Origin: [Ruminococcus] torques ATCC 27756
GTDB lineage: Bacteria > Bacillota > Clostridia > Lachnospirales > Lachnospiraceae
Direction: 5' to 3'
Length of the DNA: 64,000 nucleotides
NCBI RefSeq assembly: GCF_000153925.1
Contig: NZ_DS264345.1
Coordinates: forward strand, 551,672 to 615,671
The notes beneath the pieces are model-generated. The model saw nothing but the letters and a program-made list of their open reading frames with translations. It was not told the origin of the DNA and did not search any database. This document shows, in pieces, positions 1 through 8,214 of the stretch; position 1 is the stretch's first letter; each line of letters starts with the position of its first letter. Position numbers and translations under genes: made by a program.

Positions 1-733
1 TGGACAGTTCCTTTTGCAGATCGCTAAGCGCATCCGCACATTCCTGACGTCGGACATTGTATTCAGAAGTGACAAGGCTGTGCTTTACTTTACTGTTTGT
101 AATGATGATCTTGGAGTCCTCAAGAAGAATGGGTGCATATTCATATTGCAAAGTGTTTGTGTCAAGAAATATTGCGTTGTCTTTTTTCCCGACAGCTACT
201 GTAAACTGATCCATAATTCCACAGTTACAGCCGTTAAAATTATTTTCGGAGTATTGTCCGAATAAAGCAAGATCTATTGGACTTAGATCGGTAATTCCAT
301 ATAAATCAGTCAGGATCACTCCGGTCAGCACTTCCAGAGAAGCAGAAGAGGAAAGACCTGCACCGTTAGGAATATTCCCCCATATTACCATGTCAAATCC
401 GGTATCAAGTTTGTAGCCTTTTTCGGAGAATGTCCATACAACTCCGAGCGGATAGTTTGCCCAGTCGTAACAATCCTTGTTAGTAAGGTCGTCCAGAGAT
501 GTTTCTACTACGCCGATCTCGTCAAGGTTGCAGGAATAAAAGTGCATAAGCCGGTCTTCTCTTTTTCTTGCAACGCCATATGTACCAAGTGTCAGGGCAC
601 AGGGGAATACATGACCGCCGTTATAGTCGGTGTGCTCTCCGATAAGGTTGACGCGGCCGGGAGCAAAATAAAAATGTGCATCATCCGTAGCGCCGAAAAG
701 TTCTGCAAATTTGTCATATAGTTTTTGTTTCAT
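1..733 (-). CDS. galK: Galactokinase, N-terminal part (runs off window)
   Basis: Phosphorylates galactose to galactose-1-phosphate in the Leloir pathway (cytoplasm). The first 244 codons are present; the 3' end lies outside the window. Visible family motifs are the substrate-binding PGRVNLIGEHTDYNGG near residues 25-40 and the ATP-binding glycine/serine loop GNIPNGAGLSSSASLE near residue 120, characteristic of GHMP kinases. The start is the ATG at 731-733 with an AGGAGG about 9 bases upstream. A good sigma-A-type promoter lies upstream (792-820). No truncation is seen within the visible part. Confidence 0.93.
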   Translation of the reverse strand, partial: MKQKLYDKFAELFGATDDAHFYFAPGRVNLIGEHTDYNGGHVFPCALTLGTYGVARKREDRLMHFYSCNLDEIGVVETSLDDLTNKDCYDWANYPLGVVWTFSEKGYKLDTGFDMVIWGNIPNGAGLSSSASLEVLTGVILTDLYGITDLSPIDLALFGQYSENNFNGCNCGIMDQFTVAVGKKDNAIFLDTNTLQYEYAPILLEDSKIIITNSKVKHSLVTSEYNVRRQECADALSDLQKELS

Positions 734-791
734 ACGTGGTTTCCTCCTACATAAAATATTGAAATAATAAATTCAAAACATCTTGCCTTTT

Positions 792-820
792 ATTATAATC
801 TATAGCGGAAGAAATGTATA
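792..820 (-). promoter_or_regulatory. Promoter of galK
   Basis: Read on the minus strand: a -35 TATACA (820-815), a 17-base spacer and a perfect -10 TATAAT (797-792), about 60 bases before the galK start codon. Inferred from consensus match and position. Confidence 0.6.
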
Positions 821-859
821 GAAAAAATGAGCGCGAATATAGGTAAAAATGTTGTATTT

Positions 860-1339
860 TTAGCTTTTATAAGACAAAAGTATCCCAACACCGGAGGAGG
901 GGATACTTTTGCCGGAATATTTAAATTGCATAAGCTGTTTCAGCATTTTTGTACGATTTCTTATGACGGCTATATATCTGTTGACTGTTTCACTTTTTTC
1001 TTCCTGTTCAAGTAAATCTAAGTAGCCGTATATTGCGGTTAGCGGTGTGCGTAAATCATGAGAAATATTTGTAACAGCATTCTTCAATTCTAAATCACCT
1101 TTTTGAAATTTTCTGCGTTCAGCTTGGAGTTTTCGTAACTGGATATTTATTTCATTTGCTAAATGGCGCATATATTTATCATTGCTTGAAATATCAATTA
1201 AAGTATTACTATCGGTTATGAGCTTTTCGGAAAATGAACTTTCTATTTCTTGTGCAGATTTTCGCAATAAATGTATTTTGATGAGTAGCAAGATAATTAT
1301 TAAGATCAATCCACTTATGAAAAGCCATAACCATAACAT
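860..1339 (-). pseudogene. Truncated sensor histidine kinase (N-terminal half only)
   Basis: A 159-residue reading frame with a transmembrane segment at residues 3-23, a linker and an intact H-box (NISHDLRTPLTAIYGY, around residue 90-105), followed by the second dimerisation helix. It then runs into unrelated sequence and has no HATPase domain, so it cannot autophosphorylate alone. The start has a good ribosome binding site (AAAGGAGCG). It lies directly downstream of a broken ABC-2 permease (1355-2158), the same permease-kinase order as the intact module at 5360-8922. Most likely a decayed paralogue of that module. Confidence 0.75.
875..911. terminator. 12-bp perfect hairpin at end of kinase remnant
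   Basis: CAAAAGTATCCC (875-886) pairs perfectly with GGGATACTTTTG (900-911) around a 13-base loop. No strong U-tract follows on either strand, so it may be a weak bidirectional terminator or the end of a lost mobile element. It overlaps the last codons of the truncated kinase, near the point where kinase homology stops. Confidence 0.45.
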
Positions 1340-1354
1340 AATGTGTTCGCTCCT

Positions 1355-2158
1355 TTATTTTAAATCTTTTTTCTTGAAAATCCAAACACCTGCACCGGTT
1401 GTAAGGACAATTATTGCTAAGGAATATATAGGTAATCGTGTTAAATTGACAGGCTGCATTGTTGAACATTGAATTGCCTGACCACCTGGATTGACATCAT
1501 AAAAGAATTGTACAATTTCTCGTTTTGTTCCGTCCGAATATTTTGGGTTTTCTGTTTCCTGAGCTGTTGTTTCGCCATTTTCTCCTATTGAGTAAGCCGG
1601 AATAGTTGGCGGAGCATCTAACATTCTATTACATATTGCCCCTGCAAGTAATAGTCCGAATGAAAGCAGAATACAAGACACTGCAATAATAGCTTTATTT
1701 TGAAAGAGCATTGTTATAAGTGTGAAAAGTGAAGCAAATGTAATTGATAAAACAAGGACGGTTACGCCTATGAGCATAATCAATTTCACATCAGCAGTAA
1801 AAAACAAGCAAAGGTATTCCAACACTAAGGTATGGAACAAAAAACACAATGCACATAGTAATCGCGATAACAGAACAAGTTATCATATTTGATAAATAGA
1901 TCGTTTCTCTTTTTGTCCTACGATAATTTTGTTTCTGATCGTTCCATCATTATGTTCTGTACCGATAAAAAGGCTGCAAAATACAGCAAGAATAATTCCT
2001 ATGAACAAAGCGCGCGCAAAAAATCCATTGTCAAGATTATTGATATATCCGGACTGCTTCATATCCTTATATCTTAACAGCGGAAAAGCCAGTCCGACTA
2101 TAAACATAAAAGCTAATGAACCCCATAAACATTTATTTTTCTTTAATCGAAAGAAATT
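1355..2158 (-). pseudogene. ABC-2 type permease, broken by two frameshifts
   Basis: Three frames together reconstruct one permease of the bacitracin/lantibiotic-export type. The N-terminal part (from about 2158; RLKKNKCLWGSLAFMFIVG, later GTEHNDGTIRNKIIVGQK) ends at a TGA near 1883. The next segment, in another frame, reads SNMITCSVIAITMCIVFF and continues to VGIPLLVF. A third frame (from about 1800) carries the C-terminal membrane segments and ends at 1355 with WIFKKKDLK. No start codon is evident, because the 5' end is fused to a surface-protein remnant at about 2158. Non-functional by inspection; paralogous in type to the intact permease at 6319-7098. Confidence 0.75.
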
Positions 2159-2413
2159 GGAAAAGGCAATGGAAAAAGAACTGTTGAGAGTAGCAGATTA
2201 TAGTGCTGTAGATGCAGCGATTGCGAAAGCGAACGGTTTGGAGAAAAAGGATGTAAATTAAACATCAAAACCGAATAATCATACGAATAATAAAGAAAAA
2301 GCGCCAACTACGGCTGATACAAATGATGTAATGGGATATATGATTGTTTGATAAGTGCATTACTGATGACAGGTTTGTTATATAGTAAAAGAAAACAACG
2401 GACAAGTAATTAG
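2159..2413 (+). pseudogene. C-terminal remnant of FIVAR / sortase-anchored surface protein
   Basis: In frame from about 2160 are KAMEKELLRVADYSAVDAA and IAKANGLEKKDVN, the typical end of a FIVAR repeat, then a TAA (2259-2261). The same frame continues with NKEKAPTTADTNDVMGYMIV and stops at 2349. A shifted frame then supplies ISALLMTGLLYSKRKQRTSN, a hydrophobic segment and positively charged tail as in LPXTG-like cell-wall sorting signals. One nonsense codon and one frameshift are therefore visible, and no N-terminal part remains. The left border adjoins the permease remnant, so this is a deletion scar. Confidence 0.65.
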
Positions 2414-2591
2414 ATAGCAATATTTGAAAAAAATAGAAAATAATTCAATGAACAATCCATTGCAACTGAACAGATAAAAAGGTAATATTACTTATTAAGT
2501 AATAGAATTATTTATCGGGAAAAGAATGCGTATTCTTTGTCAGAGAACGAAAGAATGATTTTTATGTTTTATATCAGTTTGAGGTGATCAA

Positions 2592-3308
2592 ATGAATCAA
2601 CAATTTATACAAAGCCTGTCGATAGATTGGAATAAGATTGAGGACGATAGTTATTTACGAGAAATTGAAGCTATAAATAAATTAAAAGAAGTTGTTTTTG
2701 AAAAACCAATTACCTTTTTTGTCGGAGAAAATGGTAGTGGTAAATCGACGCTTTTAGAAGCTCTTGCAGTATCATACGGTTTTAATCCGGAAGGCGGCAC
2801 TAAAAATTATTCTTTTTCGACTTTTGATTCACATTCTGAATTGTATAATGCTATCAGAATTTCAAAAGGATTTCGTAAAGCAAAATGGGGATATTTTCTT
2901 AGAGCAGAAAGCTTTTATAATGTTGCAACAAAAGAACTGGAGTATTCGGATTGGGCTCATCCATCAGAGAAATACCATGAAAAATCACACGGAGAGAGCT
3001 TTCTTGCGCTCACACAGAATCACCTGCGACCAAATGGGTTATATTTATTTGATGAGCCGGAAGCAGCATTATCTCCTCAAAGACAATTAACATTGCTTAT
3101 GGAAATATATTCATGTGCAAAAGAAGGATCACAATTTATTATAGTTACGCATTCCCCTATTTTGTTAGGAATACCAGATGCACAGATTTTATCATTTGAC
3201 GATGGAATAGTACACAAATGTGAATATGAAGATACGCAGAGTTATAAAGTTACCGAAATGTTTATTAATAACCGAAAGATTTTACTTGAAAGATTGCTTT
3301 CCGAGTAA
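2592..3308 (+). CDS. AAA/ABC-type predicted ATPase (COG3910-like)
   Basis: A 238-residue single-domain ATPase of the SMC/ABC-like AAA_21 type. Walker A is FVGENGSGKSTLLEALA (about residues 43-59), a signature-like segment is SHGESFLAL (about 131), Walker B is LYLFDEPEAALSP (about 150-162) and the switch histidine is in IIVTHSPILLG (about 182). The coding sequence is clearly AT-richer than the chromosomal genes further on. It starts at ATG after GAGGTGAT. No partner nuclease or toxin lies next to it; the next gene is a GNAT acetyltransferase. The family's substrate is unknown and a defence role cannot be shown from sequence. Confidence 0.85.
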   Translation: MNQQFIQSLSIDWNKIEDDSYLREIEAINKLKEVVFEKPITFFVGENGSGKSTLLEALAVSYGFNPEGGTKNYSFSTFDSHSELYNAIRISKGFRKAKWGYFLRAESFYNVATKELEYSDWAHPSEKYHEKSHGESFLALTQNHLRPNGLYLFDEPEAALSPQRQLTLLMEIYSCAKEGSQFIIVTHSPILLGIPDAQILSFDDGIVHKCEYEDTQSYKVTEMFINNRKILLERLLSE

Positions 3309-3368
3309 GAGATAGATTTGTAACTTGTAAAGTAACGGAAGATATGAATTTGAAAGCGAGATATGTAA

Positions 3369-3812
3369 ATGGAATTTTTTGCAAAAACATTTGATGAATT
3401 AACAACAAAAGAATTATATGAAATTTTGAAATCAAGGTCGCAAATTTTTACTATAGAACAAAATATTCATTGTCAGGATATGGATGATATAGATTATAAT
3501 TCTTTACACTGCTATATTATGGATGATAATAAAGTGGTTGCTTATTTAAGAGCGTTTAGTCAAGATGATAATAAATATATAGTTCGGGTTGGCAGAGTTT
3601 TGACATTAGTGCATGGTAACGGGCTTGGAAAAGAATTGATGCAAAAAAGTATTGTTGCTATTAAAGAAAAGCTGAAGTGTAAAAAAATATGTATAGATGC
3701 ACAAAAGCACGCAGTAGGTTTCTATAAAAAATTTGGGTTTAGAGTTTCATCCGATGATTTTTTAGAAGAAGGTATAGTTCATCAAAAAATGGAATTATGC
3801 ACACATTTTTGA
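3369..3812 (+). CDS. GNAT N-acetyltransferase (ElaA-like)
   Basis: A 147-residue protein with the GNAT fold as in ElaA: an N-terminal segment with LYEILKSRSQIFTIEQN, the core beta strand VGRVLTL, the acetyl-CoA pyrophosphate loop as HGNGLGKELM (about residues 76-85), and the C-terminal CIDAQKHAVGFYKKFGF motif with its aromatic residues. Substrate unknown. AT-rich, 60 bases after the ATPase gene and in the same direction, so co-transcription is possible. The SD is weak (AAAGCGAG). Confidence 0.85.
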   Translation: MEFFAKTFDELTTKELYEILKSRSQIFTIEQNIHCQDMDDIDYNSLHCYIMDDNKVVAYLRAFSQDDNKYIVRVGRVLTLVHGNGLGKELMQKSIVAIKEKLKCKKICIDAQKHAVGFYKKFGFRVSSDDFLEEGIVHQKMELCTHF

Positions 3813-4045
3813 AAAAATGATTTTAAATATAGTTGAATCATACCAGGGAGAAAAAATAAATGATTGAAGATACAATAGAAATTAAATATCCCGTTGAAAA
3901 GTTATGGATAGTTTAGCTATGCTCAGTGAAACTTATTAAATATAAAGCTTAAATTATGTGATATAATCTTATAAATCTGAAGTATAAACGAGAATTTGTT
4001 TGGTGTTGGTAATACGAAAATTTGAAGTTGTAAAGGAGAAAAATT

Positions 4046-4189
4046 ATGGGCGAAAATTATTTGGATATGGCTACCGTTATAGTAATATTTTTTGCTCTCG
4101 GCATTTTATTATCAAGGCTGGGAGGTATTGGAGGAATTGTTGTAAGAATTAAAAGAATTATTTGCAAGCTAATGGGACATAGCGACTGA
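4046..4189 (+). CDS. Small single-span membrane protein (47 aa)
   Basis: A 47-residue frame starting at an ATG preceded by AAAGGAG at ideal spacing. Residues 9-32 form one hydrophobic helix ending in LSRLGGIGGIVV, followed by a basic tail RIKRIICKLMGHSD. I do not recognise a family. The strong ribosome binding site and clean charge distribution argue that it is translated. It lies in the AT-rich accessory stretch between the GNAT gene and an unknown gene; a small regulatory or toxin-like membrane peptide is possible but not shown. Confidence 0.55.
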   Translation: MGENYLDMATVIVIFFALGILLSRLGGIGGIVVRIKRIICKLMGHSD

Positions 4190-4348
4190 GAGAAGCGGTA
4201 TAAATATTAGAATTTATGGAGGCTTTCTTATTTCATTGGGATTTTTGTTTTTCTTTTGATTGTAAGATTGATTTTTTCATAAAGAAATAGAGTTGTAAAT
4301 TCCGGTAACACGAAAAATTTAAATTTAGGAATGATATAAATGATATAA

Positions 4349-4729
4349 ATGATTAAAGATTTAATGTATATTGAACTGAAAACAGGATATTCTGATGATG
4401 GTCCAGCATGGATTGGGTATGTGAAAACTTCAAAAACCAAGAAAACCATTTATTTTAACAACCATGCATTTCAGAAATATAACGGTAATTACGCAAATTA
4501 TATAGACATTGAAAATGGTGATGAATACTGGATTTCTGGTTTGAAAAAGAAGGAGAGTAATCGACATTGGGCTGGTCATGGAAAAATTATGATTGACCGT
4601 AGAGCTGTTAATGAATATCTTACTCTAATTGATGAAAAAGAATTGCCACTAAATTTGTTTGAAATAATTGATATTGAAGACAGATTTCCAGTTGAAAGAG
4701 TAAATAAACTTTTGAACGATAAAGAATAA
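4349..4729 (+). CDS. Conserved-looking hypothetical protein (126 aa)
   Basis: A soluble 126-residue protein, AT-rich, with no membrane segment. A notable segment is NGDEYWISGLKKKESNRHWA followed by GHGKIMIDRRAVNEYL. I recall similar small proteins in many bacteria without an assigned function, sometimes under misleading enzyme names, so no function is assigned. The ATG at 4349 has little Shine-Dalgarno; the in-frame ATG six codons later (MYIELKTGY) is an alternative. Flanked by a small membrane peptide and a DHFR-like gene. Confidence 0.65.
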   Translation: MIKDLMYIELKTGYSDDGPAWIGYVKTSKTKKTIYFNNHAFQKYNGNYANYIDIENGDEYWISGLKKKESNRHWAGHGKIMIDRRAVNEYLTLIDEKELPLNLFEIIDIEDRFPVERVNKLLNDKE

Positions 4730-4760
4730 AATCCCAGTTTGTGAATTTAAAGGAGGATCT

Positions 4761-5283
4761 ATGAAAAAAGTCAGTTTGTTTATAGCAATGAGCCTTGACG
4801 GATATATCGCAGACAGTGAAGGCAGTGTTGAATGGTTGGTTGGACAGGGTGATGACGCTGATAACATTGATACATATTCTGAATTTGCAAAAGATATTGA
4901 TACTGTGATAATGGGGTGGAATACTTATCATCAAATTGTTACTGAACTTTCGCCAAATGAATGGGTTTATAATGATTTTACAACCTATGTAGTAACACAT
5001 AATCAAAAAACATCTTCTGATAAAATTAATTTTACCAATGAAAGCTCTGTTGATCTGGTAAAAAAACTACGAGAGGAAAGTGGGAAAGATATTTGGATAT
5101 GTGGTGGTGCAACCCTTATCCAACAGGGAAGATATAATTGATTGTTATTATATTACTGTTATTCCAACTATTTTAGGGTCAGGCATTCGACTTTTTGAAA
5201 AGACTGACCATGAAATTAAGTTAAGGCTGCTCAAAACACAATCGTATAATGGAATGACGGATTTGATTTATACAAAGCGATAA
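4761..5283 (+). pseudogene. Dihydrofolate-reductase-family protein (RibD C-terminal type), frameshifted
   Basis: The first frame (4761 on, after AAAGGAGG) begins MKKVSLFIAMSLDGYIAD, typical of YyaP/RibD-C-like reductases, and reaches WICGGATLIQQ before a stop at 5141. The other frame continues with EDIIDCYYITVIPTILGSGI and the expected C-terminus, ending at 5283. Adding one base to the GGG at 5126-5128 would restore a full-length protein of about 174 residues. The sequence is otherwise well conserved, so this is either a very recent mutation or a sequencing error. Substrate unknown; an NADPH-dependent reductase is expected. Confidence 0.75.
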
Positions 5284-5359
5284 CTCTTAAACGTACATTA
5301 TAGGGTGGGATCGCGGATATGTATTTACAAAAGGGAAATCCGGTATAAAAGTTTTGAAA

Positions 5360-6295
5360 CTAACAAGAAGGTAATGCCAAAGTAAATGAGATGAGAAGAG
5401 AGTTATTTCCGTTTGACTTTTTGGAAGAAACAGAAAGCTCTCCGCCGATCTCTTCTGCAAGTGATCTGGCAATCGTAAGACCAAGTCCGGTTCCACCCTG
5501 ACTGCGCGCCGATTCCTGAATATAGAAGCGGTCGAACAGATGAGAAATATCTTCGGATGAAAGAGAACATGTGTCATTAGCGAACAAGATTTTAATGGAA
5601 TTTTGTTCGTTTTTTATTGTTATATGAAAAAAGGTATGTGCGTATCTTCCGGCATTTTGAAACAAATTAAAAAAGATTCGTTCTAAAGCTGTTTTGTCAG
5701 CAAGCACATATATTGGGCGATCCGGCAAATCAAGCGAAACGTTTAAATGTGTCTCTTCGAGTATGTGGCAGTTGTCTGCAAAAGATTCTCTCAGTAATTT
5801 TACAGTATCAATTTTAATGAGATTTACTGTATAGTCATGAGCTGTAAGTCGGGAAAAATCATAAAACTGCGTAATCAGGTTTTTCAGTGATTCTGATTTT
5901 CGTTCAATGACATCTAGTGTATCTGAAAGCTCAGCGTTTTGTGAGATATAGGAAGACTGGGATTTTTTATATAGTCTAACATATCCGAGAAGGGATGTTA
6001 AAGGAGTACGCAGGTCATGACTGATATTTTCAATCTGTTTTTGAAATTCTTTTTCCTGTTTTGTATAACGCGCGCGCTCATGGTGAAGCTCATCTAAAAA
6101 AGAGTTGATTGTGATGAGAAGTTCCTTTAACCGATTGTTCGGAACGGGAAGATGTATCATCTGATTTTTGGAGAGATCCTGCTGTATGACATCGAGCTCT
6201 TTTTGTATCTGTTTTAATGCACGGAGAAGGGAAATGTAGCGAAACGCAACATATCCTCCTGCGATACTGATAAGAAATAGAATGATATACAACAT
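5360..6295 (-). CDS. Sensor histidine kinase of ABC-transporter module
   Basis: A 311-residue membrane kinase. One transmembrane segment (residues 2-24) is followed by a linker, the H-box IENISHDLRTPLTSLLGY (about 110-127), the N-box LERIFFNLFQNAGRYA (about 230), and the G2 box QGGTGLGLTIARSLAEEIGG (about 277). The start is the ATG at 6293-6295, preceded by GGAGG; a longer upstream frame only overlaps the permease. It lies 23 bases after the permease gene, third in an ATPase-permease-kinase operon; the response regulator at 8215-8922 is the probable partner. Such modules usually sense and export cell-wall-active peptides; the ligand here is unknown. Confidence 0.88.
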   Translation of the reverse strand: MLYIILFLISIAGGYVAFRYISLLRALKQIQKELDVIQQDLSKNQMIHLPVPNNRLKELLITINSFLDELHHERARYTKQEKEFQKQIENISHDLRTPLTSLLGYVRLYKKSQSSYISQNAELSDTLDVIERKSESLKNLITQFYDFSRLTAHDYTVNLIKIDTVKLLRESFADNCHILEETHLNVSLDLPDRPIYVLADKTALERIFFNLFQNAGRYAHTFFHITIKNEQNSIKILFANDTCSLSSEDISHLFDRFYIQESARSQGGTGLGLTIARSLAEEIGGELSVSSKKSNGNNSLLISFTLALPSC

Positions 6296-6318
6296 ATGTG
6301 ATCCCTCCATATTTATGT

Positions 6319-7098
6319 TTATAAGTCTGCTTTTCGGATGTGCCTGAATCCGATTGCCATGAAAATAATAATTCCTGAAATTCCTGCAATTATGCAGCGC
6401 AGCATACCGCCGGTTGTATCCCATGCGGTAATGCATGAACTCATATTGACGTTTGCGGTGTTGATCTGAAAAAAGTTCGATGGCATCCACATGGCGATGT
6501 TGTAGATAAAATCTGTTTTAAAATGGGCTGAAACTGCTATTCCGAATTTAAGTAAAATTGTCGGAAAAATGAAAAAGACAAAAAGCCATGTAAAAAATAT
6601 GAATGCGCCGTTTTGAAAACACAGGCAAAGTACGATTGTTAAAACAATACTGGATACGGCAATCAAATAAATAGCCGGAATTTCCATTAGCAGATCGGTC
6701 ATATGAACCGGACCGGTTTTATCAAGAAACAGTTCGGTCATGAAAATCCAGAGGGTGAGAACAATCGTCATAATGACAGTAGCAGTGGTGATACTGACGA
6801 TACATTGGCTGAAGAACACCTTTCCTCTGGGAATTCCGTTTGCTATCGAATTTTTTATAATCCCGTTTCTTTTGCTGTCTTCATAGAGAACCGAAGCGGT
6901 CAGCATTCCCATCAACGTGAAAAACATAGGACTCGATACAAGGATGGAATAAGAAAAAGAGGTTGTATGGTACTGTGTTTCAACAATCGAAATACCTGAT
7001 ATCAGTAAAATGGTCAAAACAGAGAGAATTCCGAAGAAGACACGGATTCCGGTTGTATGGATCATACGGTAGTACTCACTTTTAATAAAATTCAACAT
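6319..7098 (-). CDS. ABC-2 type transporter permease
   Basis: A 259-residue integral membrane protein with about six hydrophobic segments, of the lantibiotic immunity/bacitracin export type. The segment YEDSKRNGIIKNSIANGIPR after the second membrane segment matches the loop seen in such permeases and in the decayed copy at 1355-2158. Its start codon lies inside the end of the ATPase gene (7-base overlap), which implies translational coupling. With the ATPase it should form a peptide exporter in the cytoplasmic membrane. Confidence 0.85.
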   Translation of the reverse strand: MLNFIKSEYYRMIHTTGIRVFFGILSVLTILLISGISIVETQYHTTSFSYSILVSSPMFFTLMGMLTASVLYEDSKRNGIIKNSIANGIPRGKVFFSQCIVSITTATVIMTIVLTLWIFMTELFLDKTGPVHMTDLLMEIPAIYLIAVSSIVLTIVLCLCFQNGAFIFFTWLFVFFIFPTILLKFGIAVSAHFKTDFIYNIAMWMPSNFFQINTANVNMSSCITAWDTTGGMLRCIIAGISGIIIFMAIGFRHIRKADL

Positions 7099-8027
7099 TT
7101 TACAGCACCTCTTTTCTTCAGTTCCATATAATAATCTTCCAATGATGTCTGGAGTGTCTGCATTTTTGTAATGTAAACATCATTTTTTGCGGCAAGTCTG
7201 CTGAAGCTTTCGGCTGTCTCGTGCGGTTTATAAATGCGAATCGTATTTCCCGGAAGCACTTTATAGTTTTCTTCAGGAAAGATTTTTTCGAGCAGAACGG
7301 TATATTTTTCAGCATCAGAAACAGTCAGTTCGATACAGTTGGCGCATTTTGCGTGTAAAGCTTCAGAACTGATCTCTTCAAGTAAGATTCCTTTATTTAG
7401 GAAGCCGTAAACTGTGGCAAGGTGTTGTAATTCTGATAAAATATGGCTTGATAAAAGGATCGTGATGTTTTTCTGTTCATTTAATTGTTGAAGGATACTG
7501 CGAAATTCGACAATACCGCTCGGATCAAGTCCGTTGATCGGTTCGTCCAAAATGAGAATCTGCGGTTCACCCAGCAGGGCAACTGCAAGTCCGAGCCGTT
7601 GTTTTTGCCCGAGCGAAAGCGTTTTACATTTTGCATGTTGCTTTTCGGATAGACCGGTCAGTTGAATTGCTTCGCCGATTTTTTTGTTGTCTGGAACTCC
7701 CTTTTGAATGGCATAATAATGCAGAGTTTGCTCAACAGTCATGCCTGGAACAAAGCATGGATATTCGATCAGGCAGCCGATATTTTTGCGTATATTGCAA
7801 AGTGCTTTTTCTTCTGTTTCGCCAAAAAGGCATAGTTCTCCGTTTGTTGGAAAGATGTGTCCGGCAAGTAATTTGAGTAATGTGCTTTTTCCCGCGCCAT
7901 TATCTCCGATCAGTCCGTAAATGCAGCCTTCGCTTACATGAAGATCCACATGATCCAGTGCGATAAAGGGAGAACGCGGATTGTATGTTTTTGTGATTTG
8001 TTTTGTCTCTATGACATATCTGTTCAT
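7092..8027 (-). CDS. ABC transporter ATP-binding protein (BcrA-like)
   Basis: A 311-residue ATPase subunit with Walker A GLIGDNGAGKSTLLKLLAG (about residues 38-56), signature LSLGQKQRLGLAVALL (about 138), Walker B ILILDEPINGLDP (about 157) and switch histidine LLSSHIL. The C-terminal extension of about 90 residues is usual in the BcrA/LanF group. It is the first gene of the ATPase-permease-kinase operon; a 187-base leader separates it from the response regulator gene and contains the repeat and promoter described at 8095-8145. Confidence 0.9.
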   Translation of the reverse strand: MNRYVIETKQITKTYNPRSPFIALDHVDLHVSEGCIYGLIGDNGAGKSTLLKLLAGHIFPTNGELCLFGETEEKALCNIRKNIGCLIEYPCFVPGMTVEQTLHYYAIQKGVPDNKKIGEAIQLTGLSEKQHAKCKTLSLGQKQRLGLAVALLGEPQILILDEPINGLDPSGIVEFRSILQQLNEQKNITILLSSHILSELQHLATVYGFLNKGILLEEISSEALHAKCANCIELTVSDAEKYTVLLEKIFPEENYKVLPGNTIRIYKPHETAESFSRLAAKNDVYITKMQTLQTSLEDYYMELKKRGAVKC

Positions 8028-8094
8028 ATCTGTTCACTCCGTATGGATTTTATTTTATGCAGCAGGTTTTTGAATAAAAGCTGTTACGATGCCA

Positions 8095-8145
8095 ATTATA
8101 TCTGAATCTGTTTTAATAAGTCATAAAGAACTTTTAAAGAACTTA
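8095..8145 (-). promoter_or_regulatory. Probable response-regulator-dependent promoter of the ABC/kinase operon
   Basis: On the minus strand there is a -10 TATAAT (8100-8095), an 18-base spacer and a -35-like ATGACT (8124-8119). Directly upstream are two copies of an 11-base unit, read on the plus strand as TAAAGAACTTT (8124-8134) and TAAAGAACTTA (8135-8145), with a period of exactly 11. OmpR/PhoB-type regulators bind tandem 11-bp direct repeats abutting the -35. The neighbouring gene encodes such a regulator, so it is the natural candidate. Confidence 0.55.
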
Positions 8146-8214
8146 TAAAATCGTACTGATTAGGTTTATCAAAGTTTAAATCTATAATTTTTGAATCAGT
8201 TCAGTTATTAAATG

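Noticed and set aside
3860..3916. 18-codon frame MIEDTIEIKYPVEKLWIV after GGGAG
   Set aside because: Has a ribosome-binding-like site but stops after 18 codons, with no homologous continuation in any frame; probably chance or an unrecognisable remnant.
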